The notes: a model not told the origin generated them from the letters alone. 64,000 nt of DNA from Vulcanimicrobiota bacterium (GCA_019637395.1 JAHBVR010000009.1:62001-126000); one strand, 5' to 3'. Positions 17,703 to 26,456 are shown, numbered from the stretch's first letter. Translations and numbers: made by a program.

Positions 17703-18900
17703 CCAACTGCTGATACGATCCAAAGGGATTTTCTTCGCCTAAACGGTCGAGCGGACTGTCGGGAGCCTCTCCGGGGGAAAATTCTCGAAGGATCTCGTAC
17801 TTGGTATTGCGTTGGGCCGGCTGGCGGCCCACTTCTTCAATCAACCGATGCAAAGTGGCCGGGCTGGTGCGCTGACCGTGGCCAGAGCCGGCCGCGGTGG
17901 AAATGCTTTCGTTCATGAGCGTGCCGCCCAGATCGTTCACGCCCGACATGAGCAGCCCCTGAGCCAACTTCAACCCCTCCTTCACCCAGGAGACCTGTAG
18001 ATTGGGAATCTTCGTGCCCAGAAACACGCGGGCCAGGGCGTGCACGCGCAGCACTTCCACTCCGCTGGCGCCAGCCCGTACCCCGGGATTCTTACGCAGA
18101 TACATGGGGGCTTCGCTGTGTACAAAGCCGAGAGGCACAAACTCCGTGAAGCCGCCGGTCTCCTCCTGCAGATTACGCAGCAAAAGCATATGCTGGAGCC
18201 AGTGTTCCGGCTCTTCCACAAAGCCATACATCATGGTCGAAGTGGTGGGCAAGCCCAACCCGTGGGCTCCGCGAATCACCTCGGTCCATTGCTCTACCGA
18301 GATTCGTCCGGGCGCCACCTGGTCGCGCAGGCCGGGGACCAATAACTCGGCCGATGTACCCGGAAGGCTGTCCAGACCGGCGGTTTTCAATTCCTGAAGA
18401 TACTCCTGGATGGAACAGCGCGAGCGCACCGCGCCGTAAAGAACTTCTTCCGGGGAAAAAGCGTGCATGAGCAAACTCGGAAATTGCGCCTTGATTTTAC
18501 GAGTTAACTGGATATAGAGGTCGCCCTCCATTTTGGGTGGCAGCCCGGCCTGAATACACACCTCGGTAGCCCCAAAGTCAACGGCTTGCTGGACCCGGCC
18601 CAAAATCTCCTCGTCGCTGAGATGGTAGCCTTCTTCGGTGCGAAAATCTCGGCTGAAAGCACAGAATCCGCAATGCTTTATACACACATTGGTAAAATTA
18701 ATATTCCGGTTGACTACGTAGGTTACGCGTTCGCCGACCTGGCGCTGGCGCAATTCATCGGCCACCTGCTGCATGGCCAGCAATTCCGGACCGATGACTC
18801 GAGTCAATGGTAGAGCCTCTTCATAGGTCAAGGTGGCGCCCTCCAGGGCGCTGGCCAGAGCCTGATAGACCGGCTCACTGATTCGACTACGCTGCAACAT
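17659..18900 (-). CDS. cofH: FO synthase subunit 2 (CofH)
   Basis: Radical SAM enzyme that joins 5-amino-6-(D-ribitylamino)uracil to a tyrosine-derived fragment, the first half of FO (F420 chromophore) synthesis. 413 residues from the ATG at 18900, chosen by homology; an upstream Met adds 38 residues that are antisense to nothing conserved. The 4Fe-4S motif is C73-x3-C77-x2-C80 (NVCIKHCGFC). The C-terminal GVNDLGGTLMNESISTAAGS is typical of CofH and distinguishes it from MqnC/MqnE. It overlaps cofG by 14 nt and follows it. Confidence 0.93.
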   Translation of the reverse strand: MLQRSRISEPVYQALASALEGATLTYEEALPLTRVIGPELLAMQQVADELRQRQVGERVTYVVNRNINFTNVCIKHCGFCAFSRDFRTEEGYHLSDEEILGRVQQAVDFGATEVCIQAGLPPKMEGDLYIQLTRKIKAQFPSLLMHAFSPEEVLYGAVRSRCSIQEYLQELKTAGLDSLPGTSAELLVPGLRDQVAPGRISVEQWTEVIRGAHGLGLPTTSTMMYGFVEEPEHWLQHMLLLRNLQEETGGFTEFVPLGFVHSEAPMYLRKNPGVRAGASGVEVLRVHALARVFLGTKIPNLQVSWVKEGLKLAQGLLMSGVNDLGGTLMNESISTAAGSGHGQRTSPATLHRLIEEVGRQPAQRNTKYEILREFSPGEAPDSPLDRLGEENPFGSYQQLVKSQEHRYRRAAVR

Positions 18901-19987
18901 GAGCAATTCTCTCCGCATTCTTTTGCACCGAGAGAGCCAGTCCGGGGTCGACCCAGTCGAGGTATTCCGCGTACACGGGCAGGCGTGCTTCCAGGCGAAA
19001 GCCTTCCAAAGCACAGGTCTGGCGCAAGCTTTCGATATGCGGCCAGGGAGCCTCGGGGTTGATGAAGTCCTGAGTCACCGGGCTGATTCCGCCCCAATCG
19101 TTGATGCCGGCCCGAATCAGCAAGCGGTGAGCCAGGGGAGTGAGGTTGGGAGGGGCCTGTACGTTCATGTCCGGCAGCAGCAGCCGCGCCACCGCCACCA
19201 GTCGCACCAGTTCCCAGTCCTCCATCTCCAGGTGATCGCGCATGACAATGTCCGGCTTGGCGCGGAAGGTCTGCACGATGACCTCCTGGAGATGACCGTA
19301 TCGCTTGTGAATCCGATCGATCTCCAGCAGCGTGTCGATTTGCTCCTCGAGCGTCTCGCCGATACCGGCCAGAATGCCGGTGGTGAAGGGAATCTTGAGC
19401 TGGCCCGCTTCTTCCAGCATTTGGATGCGCAAGGCCGGCTCTTTATCGGGGGCCCCGGCGTGGGCCATCCCTCGTTCGCGCAGGCGGGGAGTAATCTGCT
19501 CCAGCATCAAGCCCATGCTCACATTGACCGGACGCAAGTGCTCCATTTCCGTTTTGGTCAGCAAACCGGCGTTGGTGTGGGGCAACAGACCCTGGTTGAG
19601 GGCCACCACACAGGCTTCGTAAACATATTCGGCGGTGGTCTCCACTCCCATGCGCCGAAGATGCTCTTGATAAGTGGGGTAAACCGCTTCGGGGCGGTCT
19701 CCCAGGCACATGAGGGCTTCGCTGCAGCGCAAATGGACGCCCTGAGCCGAGACCTCCTTGATTTCATCCAGAGTCATGGTCTTGGCGCCCGCCTCGCGCG
19801 GACTTTTGCGAAAGGTGCAATAGGCGCATTTATCGCGACAGAGGTTGGTGACCGGCAAAAAGACCTTGGGAGAATAGGTGAGTCGTTTACCGCTGCGGCG
19901 ATCACGAGCTTCGCCGGCGGCCTGGAGCAGGGAGTCGAGTTCCGTCAGGGGAGTTTGCAGTAGGCGCAGAGCGTCGGAAGCGTTCAC
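18887..19987 (-). CDS. cofG: FO synthase subunit 1 (CofG)
   Basis: Radical SAM 7,8-didemethyl-8-hydroxy-5-deazariboflavin synthase, the second half of FO synthesis. 366 residues from a GTG start. The cluster motif is C50-x3-C54-x2-C57 (NLCRDKCAYC). Further hallmarks are SMGLMLEQI, TTGILAGIGET and GINDWGGISPVTQDFINPE. With cofH it makes FO from the riboflavin intermediate that RibD, encoded 121 nt upstream, helps to make. FO becomes F420 through CofC/D/E-type enzymes, which are not in this window. Confidence 0.95.
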   Translation of the reverse strand: MNASDALRLLQTPLTELDSLLQAAGEARDRRSGKRLTYSPKVFLPVTNLCRDKCAYCTFRKSPREAGAKTMTLDEIKEVSAQGVHLRCSEALMCLGDRPEAVYPTYQEHLRRMGVETTAEYVYEACVVALNQGLLPHTNAGLLTKTEMEHLRPVNVSMGLMLEQITPRLRERGMAHAGAPDKEPALRIQMLEEAGQLKIPFTTGILAGIGETLEEQIDTLLEIDRIHKRYGHLQEVIVQTFRAKPDIVMRDHLEMEDWELVRLVAVARLLLPDMNVQAPPNLTPLAHRLLIRAGINDWGGISPVTQDFINPEAPWPHIESLRQTCALEGFRLEARLPVYAEYLDWVDPGLALSVQKNAERIAHVAA

Positions 19988-20032
19988 TGAGCCTGCCTTC
20001 CGCGGACGCGGGGCGCCGCCCTGCCGGGCTTA

Positions 20033-20108
20033 GTGGCCCCCGGTGTAATTCCGCCGGGCGGGATGCCAGGGCGTCCAAATTCGTGATGGAATTTACGCCG
20101 GGGGTCAC
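20033..20108 (-). repeat. Long imperfect inverted repeat between ribD and cofG
   Basis: GTGGCCCCCGGTGTAATTCC (20033-20052) is the near-complement of the sequence at 20088-20108, giving about 19 pairs with one bulge and G-U pairs around a 35-nt loop. It fills most of the 121-nt gap between the ribD stop and cofG start. It could separate ribD from cofGH transcription or control it. No T-run follows, so a simple terminator is unlikely. Confidence 0.5.
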
Positions 20109-21242
20109 TCAGGTCGCGATCTCAGGGACGGGGAGGCAAGCCGAGCGCCAACTGTCTTCCAATTCACCGTCCAGGACAAAATCGTCGGCGAGATTTTCCC
20201 AGCGAACCCGCTTGAGCCGGGGGGCCCGGCTCATGAGGGCCACGCCCTGGCCGGCCAGGGGACCCGGGGCCTGGGCGGCCCCCACCAGAATCGGCGCGGT
20301 GTAAACCAACATGCGCTGCACCAGATTCTGATCGAAAAAGGCTCCGGCCAGGCGCGGACCGCCTTCCACCAACAAGCTACGTATGCCCTGAGCGTAAAGG
20401 TGGGACAACAAAGAGGTCAGGTCGGGGGCTTCAAAAAGCTCTCCGCCGGCGTCCGCCATCTGCTCGCGCCAGCTTTGCTCGGCCAGCGGACCGTAGCCGA
20501 TCCAGATGGGCCCGCCCGGAGAGTTGAACAGTCGAGCCTGAGGCGAAAGGCGGCCGCGCCGATCGGCTACCACGCGAATGGGCTGAGCGGCACCCGGGAT
20601 GCCGCGCACGTTGAGATGCGGGTCGTCCTGCAAGGCCGTGCCGCTGCCCACCAGGATGGCCTGATGGGCGGACCGCTCCTGATGCACCTGCTGGCGAGCG
20701 GCCGTTCCGGTAATCCAACGCGAGTCGCCGGATTCGGTGGCCACTCGCCCATCCAGAGTCATCGCATACTTCAAGGTCACAAAAGGCCGCTGGCGCAGAG
20801 CGGAATGAAAAAAGGTCCGGTTCAGATCCAGGCAGCGTTCGAACCAGGCCGGAGGGCAACCATCCACCTGCAGGCCGGCGGTACGCAACCACTGAAGGCC
20901 GCCTCCCTGGACCCGGGTATCCGGGTCCAAAGTCCCCAGCACCACTCGCGCCAGGCCGGCTTCCACCACCCGAGGAGCGCAGGGAGGGGTGCGGCCGTGG
21001 TGGCAACAGGGCTCCAGATTCACGTAAAGAGTGGAGCCACGCGCGCGCTCGCCCGCCTGCGCCAAGGCCAATACCTCCGCGTGGCTTTCGCCGGCGGCGC
21101 GATGGTAGGCTTGACCCACGATTTCGTCGCCCTGAACCACCACCGCGCCCACCATCGGGTTGGGGGCGGTCGTCAGGCGACCTTGAGCGGCCAGTTGCAG
21201 GCACAAGTCCATGGCCTGCTCATCCAGTGGGCTCCAAGCCAA
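20109..21242 (-). CDS. ribD: Bifunctional riboflavin deaminase/reductase
   Basis: Converts the GTP-derived pyrimidine to 5-amino-6-(5-phosphoribosylamino)uracil. 377 residues in two domains. The N-terminal zinc deaminase (1-145) has HAEVLALAQAG and EPCCHHGRTPPC. The C-terminal reductase (about 150-370) has FVTLKYAMTLDGRVAT and LLVEGGPRLAGAFF. The dephosphorylated product is the substrate of CofH, so placement beside cofGH is metabolically sensible. An alternative start at Met11 is possible. The WD40-like gene ends 7 nt upstream on the same strand. Confidence 0.95.
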   Translation of the reverse strand: MAWSPLDEQAMDLCLQLAAQGRLTTAPNPMVGAVVVQGDEIVGQAYHRAAGESHAEVLALAQAGERARGSTLYVNLEPCCHHGRTPPCAPRVVEAGLARVVLGTLDPDTRVQGGGLQWLRTAGLQVDGCPPAWFERCLDLNRTFFHSALRQRPFVTLKYAMTLDGRVATESGDSRWITGTAARQQVHQERSAHQAILVGSGTALQDDPHLNVRGIPGAAQPIRVVADRRGRLSPQARLFNSPGGPIWIGYGPLAEQSWREQMADAGGELFEAPDLTSLLSHLYAQGIRSLLVEGGPRLAGAFFDQNLVQRMLVYTAPILVGAAQAPGPLAGQGVALMSRAPRLKRVRWENLADDFVLDGELEDSWRSACLPVPEIAT

Positions 21243-21249
21243 AAGGCTA

Positions 21250-22212
21250 CTATGCCCACTTCCAGATCTTGATCAAGCCCTGGACGTGGCCGCTGGCGGC
21301 CAGCTTATCGCGCAGCGAGCACGACCAGGTCTCTCCCCGCACCGGCAAAGCCACGGGTTCCGCCGGGAAAGCCGAGGGTTTCCGCCAGTTGGGTAGTGGC
21401 TGGATACCCAGCGTCAAGCCGTTGTCGGAACAGCCGACCATGGCGCGGTTATTGGGTCCGTCCAACCAGAGAGCGCGCAGATCGCCGTTATAGCTGGCTC
21501 TTTGGCTGGCTTTCGGATTGACCCGGCAGTAGATATCCAGAGTGCCGCCCATGGCCCCGGCCAATACGAAGGTGGCGTCCCGGGTCAGGCGCAGGTTGGT
21601 GATTTCACCGGGCTGATCCTTGAGGGTGATGGGGTCATCCGGCTTGCGGATATCCCACAAGATGGCGCGCACACCCTGAGCGGCCACAAACCACTTGCCA
21701 TCCTCGCTGAAAGCGTAGTAACGCGGCTCGGGGCGGTAAGCGACCACCGGCGGCGCCGTCAACGGAACGAGCTTCATAGTCTTGGAGTTCCACAGGAAGA
21801 TGGTAGTGCGCTCGCGCGTTCCCGCCCACCACTCTCCGTTGGCCGAGATGGCCACCGGGTCGATGTCCACCGGAATCACATCCTCGGCTCCGGTGGCCAG
21901 CGCCACGCGTCGAGGCTGGCCGTTGTCCACGCAGACCATGTGGGTGCGGTTGGTGCCCAGCAACCAGGTCTTTTCCGTGCGGCTCCAGATTTTTTTGTTC
22001 TGAGCGATATTCCACAAGCACAGCGAGCCGTCGCTGGCCCAGGAGGCAACCGTCTTGCCGTCGGCGGCCAGGTCGATTTGCTCCACGTTGATGTCGGCGG
22101 GATGGCGCAGCTCCTGCACCAGCTTCCAACTGGCGTTGGCCGCCCGCGAGCGCCCGTGGAGCAAGGTAAAAGCACTGGCCAGCAGCACTTGATTGAATTC
22201 TCTTCGTCTCAT
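21250..22212 (-). CDS. WD40-like beta-propeller protein with twin-arginine-type signal
   Basis: 320 residues. The N-terminus MRRREFNQVLLASAFTLLHG resembles a Tat signal, so export is likely. The rest is a run of WD40-like blades: IDLAADGKTVASWASDGSLCLWN, a repeat ending TIFLWNSKTMK, one ending AILWDIRKP, and a last blade ending LIKIWKWA. Roughly six blades can be counted. It ends 7 nt before ribD, but no functional link is evident. The ATG overlaps the stop of the small fragment upstream. Confidence 0.65.
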   Translation of the reverse strand: MRRREFNQVLLASAFTLLHGRSRAANASWKLVQELRHPADINVEQIDLAADGKTVASWASDGSLCLWNIAQNKKIWSRTEKTWLLGTNRTHMVCVDNGQPRRVALATGAEDVIPVDIDPVAISANGEWWAGTRERTTIFLWNSKTMKLVPLTAPPVVAYRPEPRYYAFSEDGKWFVAAQGVRAILWDIRKPDDPITLKDQPGEITNLRLTRDATFVLAGAMGGTLDIYCRVNPKASQRASYNGDLRALWLDGPNNRAMVGCSDNGLTLGIQPLPNWRKPSAFPAEPVALPVRGETWSCSLRDKLAASGHVQGLIKIWKWA

Positions 22213-22346
22213 CAGCGGCTGTTTCTCAGCCTTTTGAATCGCTCCTTTTTCAGGTTATGCGCTTTTTCCGGCTGAGATTCGCATCCCTCGGAAGAGAGCC
22301 GACTGAGATTGGCCGGCGGGATGCCCATGTCCAAAGGAAATTTCAT
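22212..22346 (-). pseudogene. Truncated remnant resembling DUF5615 (PIN-like) protein
   Basis: A 44-codon frame starts MKFPLDMGIPPANLSRL, close to the N-terminal consensus of DUF5615 PIN-like toxin-type proteins (MKFLLDMGLPP...). After about 20 residues it loses similarity and becomes charged, ending in TGA that overlaps the next ATG (TGATG). Full members are over 100 residues, so this is probably a decayed copy. No ribosome binding site is visible, and no antitoxin gene is adjacent. Confidence 0.45.
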
Positions 22347-22443
22347 GAGCTGAAGCATAGCTGATTTACGTCACACGTATTGCCAGGAACCAGGAGCTGG
22401 CGCGAGAAGTTAAGCTGGTTGAAACCCTGATTGGAGGAACCCG

Positions 22444-23220
22444 ATGACAGACCCTCGCGTCCAAGAAGACCGCGACTATGTGTCTTCCGGCTATGCAGAG
22501 CGCGCGGTAGGCGCGGAACAGGTTTTTGTGCCGAGCACCCACATGCGTGTGCTCGACACGAACCAAAAGGCGGAAGTGATCCGCGAAACCTATAGACTTC
22601 TGGCGATCGGCGTTTTTTGCGCGATGGCTTCGGCCTGGGTGGCCTGCCGGTTTTTACCGGTGGTTCAATTTATGGCCAGCGGTCCGGGCTGGATCGTGGC
22701 CATGCTGGGGCTCAACATGGTTCCCGGCATGGCTTTGAGTGCCGCTCGCAAGCACCCCAGAAATGCTGCCCTGTTGTTAGCCGGCCACGGCGCTTTTGCC
22801 GGCGTCTGCCTGAGCCCGCTGATCTTCCTGGCCATGCTGCTCTCCGGGGCCGGCGCCAATGCGCCCAACCTGGTGCAGTCCGCGCTGGTCATCACCGCGG
22901 CCGTCTTCCTGGGCATCTCGGGCTACATTTATCAGAGCGGCACCAACTTTAACTACGGCAAGGGCTTCGGCGTCGGCCTGGCCTGGACGCTTTTCGCGGG
23001 CATCGCGATGAGTTTCTGGTTCCCGATGAGCAGCGGCCTCAACCTGCTCATCCTGGGCGGCGTCGGCATCCTGGGCACCCTGCAGCTCCTCTGGGCCACC
23101 TCCTCGGTGCTGCGTGACCCGGAATTCGACGACCCGGCCTATGGGGCGCTCTGCCTGTTCGCCGGTCTCTTCAACCTGTTCCAGGTTATCTTGAGCGTGC
23201 TGTTGCGTTCCCGCCGCTAA
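22444..23220 (+). CDS. Bax inhibitor-1 family membrane protein
   Basis: 258 residues, with a 40-residue soluble N-terminus followed by seven membrane helices, as in the YccA/YbhL/BI-1 family. Members may act as pH-sensitive calcium leak channels or modulate membrane proteases, but the bacterial role is unsettled. GGAGG lies 8 nt before the ATG. It ends at a good terminator (23248-23276) and is a single-gene unit. The preceding 97 nt (22347-22443) show no clear promoter. Confidence 0.8.
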   Translation: MTDPRVQEDRDYVSSGYAERAVGAEQVFVPSTHMRVLDTNQKAEVIRETYRLLAIGVFCAMASAWVACRFLPVVQFMASGPGWIVAMLGLNMVPGMALSAARKHPRNAALLLAGHGAFAGVCLSPLIFLAMLLSGAGANAPNLVQSALVITAAVFLGISGYIYQSGTNFNYGKGFGVGLAWTLFAGIAMSFWFPMSSGLNLLILGGVGILGTLQLLWATSSVLRDPEFDDPAYGALCLFAGLFNLFQVILSVLLRSRR

Positions 23221-23247
23221 AAAACAGGGCGTAGCGCCGGCAACGAG

Positions 23248-23276
23248 AAAAAGGGCCTCTCTTGAGGTCCTTTTTC
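23248..23276 (+). terminator. Rho-independent terminator after the Bax inhibitor-1 gene
   Basis: A-rich arm and GGGCCTC-TCTT-GAGGTCC stem (one G-U pair) followed by five T. The A-run on the other side could also make it work in the opposite direction. Confidence 0.8.
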
Positions 23277-23294
23277 TTTGTAAGGAGAGCTGCC

Positions 23295-24122
23295 ATGATC
23301 ACCACCGACGTCATTACGCGCAAGCGCTACCGTGTAGAGCAAAATAAGAAGTTCCGCATCAAGGACTGGGACGCCAATGATCGCGTGGGTTTACCACCGG
23401 AAACCCACCTGGTGATCGATCAGACGGCTCGCGAGATTGTGCGCATCGAGAAGCTTCAAGGTCGCTTGCACGCCGAGCACAGACATAAAGTGCTGCTGGT
23501 TTTCCAGGCCACCGACACGGGTGGTAAAGACGGTTGCATCCGCAGGCTGGCCAGCGGTATGGACCCGGCTGGCTTGCGCGTCACCAGCTATAAGGCTCCC
23601 AGCACCATCGAATATGACCACGACCCGCTCTGGCGCATCCATCCCCACGTGCCCGGCAAAGGCCAGATCGCCATCTTCAATCGCAGTCACTACGAGGACT
23701 ACCTGGTCCCGCGCGTGCATAAAATCTTCGACGAAAAGCGGCTTGAGAAGCGCTTGCGCCACCTGTTCCACTTCGAAGAAATGCTGGCCGATGAAGGGGT
23801 CTGCATCATCAAGTTCTTTCTGAATATCGACAAAGACGAACAGAAGAAACGTCTGCTGGCGCGTCAAGAGAATCCCGAGAAACACTGGAAATTCGACCTG
23901 GCCGACCTGAAAGAACGCGACCACTGGGATGAATACCAGAAAGCCTACGAAGAGGCGCTGGCCTATACCAGCGCCGACTATGCCCCCTGGTACATCATTC
24001 CGGCCAACAACAAGAAACGGCGCGATCTGGTGGTGGCCACCATCGTCCGCAAACACCTGGAGGACCTTGCTCCTCAATTCCCCAAAGCGGCTTTCGACGT
24101 CAGCGAGCTTAAGATCAAGTAA
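23295..24122 (+). CDS. ppk2: Polyphosphate kinase 2
   Basis: Transfers phosphate between polyphosphate and nucleotides; cytoplasmic. 275 residues from the ATG at 23295, which has AGGAG 7 nt upstream. The Walker A-like motif is FQATDTGGKDGCIRRL, the lid/Walker B region IAIFNRSHYEDYLV, and the end has ADYAPWYIIPANNKKRRDLVV, all diagnostic of PPK2. The single-domain length fits class I or III. Whether AMP or ADP/GDP is preferred cannot be read reliably. Confidence 0.94.
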   Translation: MITTDVITRKRYRVEQNKKFRIKDWDANDRVGLPPETHLVIDQTAREIVRIEKLQGRLHAEHRHKVLLVFQATDTGGKDGCIRRLASGMDPAGLRVTSYKAPSTIEYDHDPLWRIHPHVPGKGQIAIFNRSHYEDYLVPRVHKIFDEKRLEKRLRHLFHFEEMLADEGVCIIKFFLNIDKDEQKKRLLARQENPEKHWKFDLADLKERDHWDEYQKAYEEALAYTSADYAPWYIIPANNKKRRDLVVATIVRKHLEDLAPQFPKAAFDVSELKIK

Positions 24123-24162
24123 CTTCCAGAGGAAGGCAAGCCGGCGGCAAGAAGCGGCTGGT

Positions 24163-24717
24163 ATGATTGAGAAAACCATTCCGACCGTGTTGCGCCGGGG
24201 CTTGCTGGGTGTAGCCTTCTGTTATTTTGCTTCCCTGGCCATGACGCTGGTGGGATTCTGCTGGGATCTCAGGTTCGGCCTGTGCCTGCTGCTGCTCCAG
24301 GCCAATTTCAGCCTGTTCTACTCCATGTGCGCCCTGTCGAGCGCGGAAGCCCGGCGCTTCTTCGCCTGGGCGGCCCGCCTGCGCTTGCTGACGCTGATCA
24401 TCGCCAGCGTGCTGGTGGCACTCCATCCCAACGAACCGAACCAGTGGTTTTCCTGGGCCTGGGTGGTGGGGCCGTTGTGGTGGCTTTCCCACGTGCTGGG
24501 AGGAGCCGGCCTCTACGTGGTCTACCAGGAATATCGTCCCGGCGGAGTGGCCTGGTTGACGCTGGCCGTGCCCCTCTGGGTCGGCCTGCTGCTCTTCAAC
24601 CCCTTCGGGCTGCCGGGCTACCTGGTGTTAGCCGGCTCGCTTGCCAGCATCGGCTTGCAATCGTTTCTTTTCCTGTGGCCCTTGCGGCCGGGAGCTGAGC
24701 GCCGGTCCTTCCGCTGA
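24163..24717 (+). CDS. Integral membrane protein of unknown function
   Basis: 184 residues from the ATG at 24163 (MIEKTIPTVLRRGLLG). A much longer frame back to 23929 is shadow of ppk2. About six hydrophobic segments, rich in Trp and Leu, nearly fill the protein, with a short basic C-terminus. It starts 40 nt after ppk2 and may be cotranscribed. No family is recognised. Confidence 0.55.
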   Translation: MIEKTIPTVLRRGLLGVAFCYFASLAMTLVGFCWDLRFGLCLLLLQANFSLFYSMCALSSAEARRFFAWAARLRLLTLIIASVLVALHPNEPNQWFSWAWVVGPLWWLSHVLGGAGLYVVYQEYRPGGVAWLTLAVPLWVGLLLFNPFGLPGYLVLAGSLASIGLQSFLFLWPLRPGAERRSFR

Positions 24718-24798
24718 ACAGCGGACCGGCCCAAGCCATTGCTTGGGACGGCCGGGCAGACGCACCGGTCCCAGCCAGATGGGTTGTTCGTTTGTCAT
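24628..24798 (-). CDS. Possible small protein with duplicated WLGPVR motif
   Basis: A 56-codon frame starts MTNEQPIWLGPVRLPGR, with a second WLGPVR eleven residues later. The first 27 codons lie in the otherwise empty 132-nt gap between convergent genes; the rest is antisense to the 3' end of the 24163 gene. AGG sits 8 nt before the ATG, a weak site. The repeated motif argues for a real peptide, while the antisense tail argues against one. No homologue is recognised. Confidence 0.3.
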   Translation of the reverse strand: MTNEQPIWLGPVRLPGRPKQWLGPVRCSAEGPALSSRPQGPQEKKRLQADAGKRAG

Positions 24799-24849
24799 AG
24801 CCAGAACCTATCCGGTCGCCGAGACCGGTGGCTGTATTCCAGCTCACAA

Positions 24850-25230
24850 TTACATGCTGGTGGTTTTCTCGATCTCGATGACGTAACGGACGCGCTGTTC
24901 GTCCGCTGTGCGGTAAGGGTAGGTATCCACTCCCATATAAGCTTTGGCCAGCTCGTCGATCATCTTTTCCGCGTTGGGGCCTTCTTCATACTCGACCACC
25001 TTGCCGCGCACTTCCAGGTAGCGGTAGCCGTTCTTCGGATCGATCACCGACAGGGCCACCTTGGGATTGGCCCGCATATTACGGTCTTTGAGACGGCCCT
25101 TGGCGGAGTTGACCTCCAGTTTGCCGTTCACGTAACGGAACCACACCGGGGTCGATTGCAGCGAACCGTCCTCCCCCAGGGTGGCCAGGTGCCCGAACAG
25201 ATTGCTGGTCAGCAAGTCTTCATTTTTCAT
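24850..25230 (-). CDS. PPOX-class flavin/F420-dependent protein
   Basis: 126-residue split-barrel protein of the pyridoxamine-5'-phosphate-oxidase superfamily. It begins with LLTSNLFGHLATLGEDGSLQSTPVWF, a typical strand pair. NPKVALSVIDPKNGYRYLEVRGKVVEYEE forms the cofactor-binding barrel. Small members of this type commonly bind F420, less often FMN. It starts 1 nt after the stop of the LLM oxidoreductase gene, forming a two-gene unit. F420 use is inferred from family and from cofGH nearby. Confidence 0.82.
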   Translation of the reverse strand: MKNEDLLTSNLFGHLATLGEDGSLQSTPVWFRYVNGKLEVNSAKGRLKDRNMRANPKVALSVIDPKNGYRYLEVRGKVVEYEEGPNAEKMIDELAKAYMGVDTYPYRTADEQRVRYVIEIEKTTSM

Positions 25231-25231
25231 T

Positions 25232-26407
25232 CTAGAGTCCTACTTTCTTCCAAATATCCAGATCCTTGGGCAGAAGACGGCGCATCAGGCCCATCCGGCG
25301 CAAGGGTTGAAGCAAAACGTTCATGGCCCGGGCGAAAGCGGTTGGCGGCCGGCCGGTAAACTCGGGCATGACCTCACAGGCGAACCAGACGATGGAGGAA
25401 ATAACGTCCGGGCTGGCGTTGGTGATCTCGAAATGGGTCACGCCGGCGTTCACGTATTTGCGCACCTGCTCGCGGATGAGCTGGCCGGGGCCGGCCACCA
25501 CAAACCGGTTGAGCATCTCGTCAGGCAGCCAGCGGCAGTATTCATCATAGAGACGCAGCGATTCCGGATCGGCCGGATTGACAGTGTGGTAGCCCACTCC
25601 CCGCAAATGCTCGGGAGGATTCCATTCCATGCCCATCTGTTGGATGGCCGGCTCCCACACCAGCGCGCCCGCGTAAGGACGCACCGCCGCCGCTAATTGG
25701 CGGGCGCTGGGCTGCTGCTCCCCATCAAAAAGTGCGAAGGCGAAAGGCACGCCCCGGTCGATGTCGTTGGGATTGCGCCCCGCTTCCAGGGCGGCGCGGC
25801 GAATGCCGGAGAAATAGTCGTCGTAGTGGCTGGGGGGAATGACCACCGGCTTCCAGCCATCGGCTACCTGTCCGGCCAACCGCTGCATTTGCGGTCCCAG
25901 ACTGGCCAGATGGATGGGAATCTTGCGTCCCTGATAAGGCCTGACGCTGAGCCGGGCTCCCTTGAGTTGATAGAGCGGGCCTTCGTGGTCGACGGCGTGG
26001 CCTTGCAGCAGCCCGTGAAAAACCTCGATAAACTCGCGCACGCGGCCGACCTTGCGATCTTTCCAGGCAATCCCAAAGGCGTCCAGGTTCATGGCCTCAC
26101 CGCTACCCAGACCGACGATCAGACGGCCTCGGCTCAGCTGGTCGAGAGTGGCCGCGCGCTGGGCAAAAAGGGCCGGATGCAGCCGATGCGGGTCGGAGAC
26201 CGCGGTTCCCAGCTTAATTTTGCGGGTCTGAGCGGCCACCGCGGCCATTACCGTCCAGGCATCCACCGCCTCGGCCTGGTCCAAAAAGGTCAGATGATCA
26301 GGAAACCAGAGTGTATCGTAGCCCAATCTTTCGCACAGAACCGAGAGCCTGAGTTGCTCGTGCAGCGGAGCCTGAGCAACGATACACATTCCGAACTTGA
26401 CCTTCAT
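25232..26407 (-). CDS. LLM-class (probably F420-dependent) oxidoreductase
   Basis: 391 residues from the ATG at 26407, with GGAGGT 4 nt upstream. A TIM-barrel luciferase-like monooxygenase-family enzyme, beginning KVKFGMCIVAQAPLHEQLRLSVLCE, with GYDTLWFPDHL and KIKLGTAVSDPHRLHPALFAQRAATLDQLS. GRLIVGLGSGEAMNLDAFG is the glycine-rich segment shared by F420-dependent members such as Mer and Fgd. The substrate is unknown. It is divergent (49 nt) from an ATP-grasp gene and heads the LLM-PPOX pair. Confidence 0.87.
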   Translation of the reverse strand: MKVKFGMCIVAQAPLHEQLRLSVLCERLGYDTLWFPDHLTFLDQAEAVDAWTVMAAVAAQTRKIKLGTAVSDPHRLHPALFAQRAATLDQLSRGRLIVGLGSGEAMNLDAFGIAWKDRKVGRVREFIEVFHGLLQGHAVDHEGPLYQLKGARLSVRPYQGRKIPIHLASLGPQMQRLAGQVADGWKPVVIPPSHYDDYFSGIRRAALEAGRNPNDIDRGVPFAFALFDGEQQPSARQLAAAVRPYAGALVWEPAIQQMGMEWNPPEHLRGVGYHTVNPADPESLRLYDEYCRWLPDEMLNRFVVAGPGQLIREQVRKYVNAGVTHFEITNASPDVISSIVWFACEVMPEFTGRPPTAFARAMNVLLQPLRRMGLMRRLLPKDLDIWKKVGL

Positions 26408-26456
26408 CTTTACCTCCGCAGGGTACTTTGGGCATGCCTGGAATGGACCTCCCCTC

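Noticed and set aside
17659-19014. CofH as menaquinone enzyme MqnC or MqnE
   Set aside because: The paired CofG gene, the order beside ribD and the C-terminal GVNDLGGTLMNE segment fit FO synthase rather than the futalosine pathway.
23929-24717. Long form of the membrane protein after ppk2
   Set aside because: The first 78 codons are read from inside ppk2 in another frame; the natural start is the ATG at 24163.
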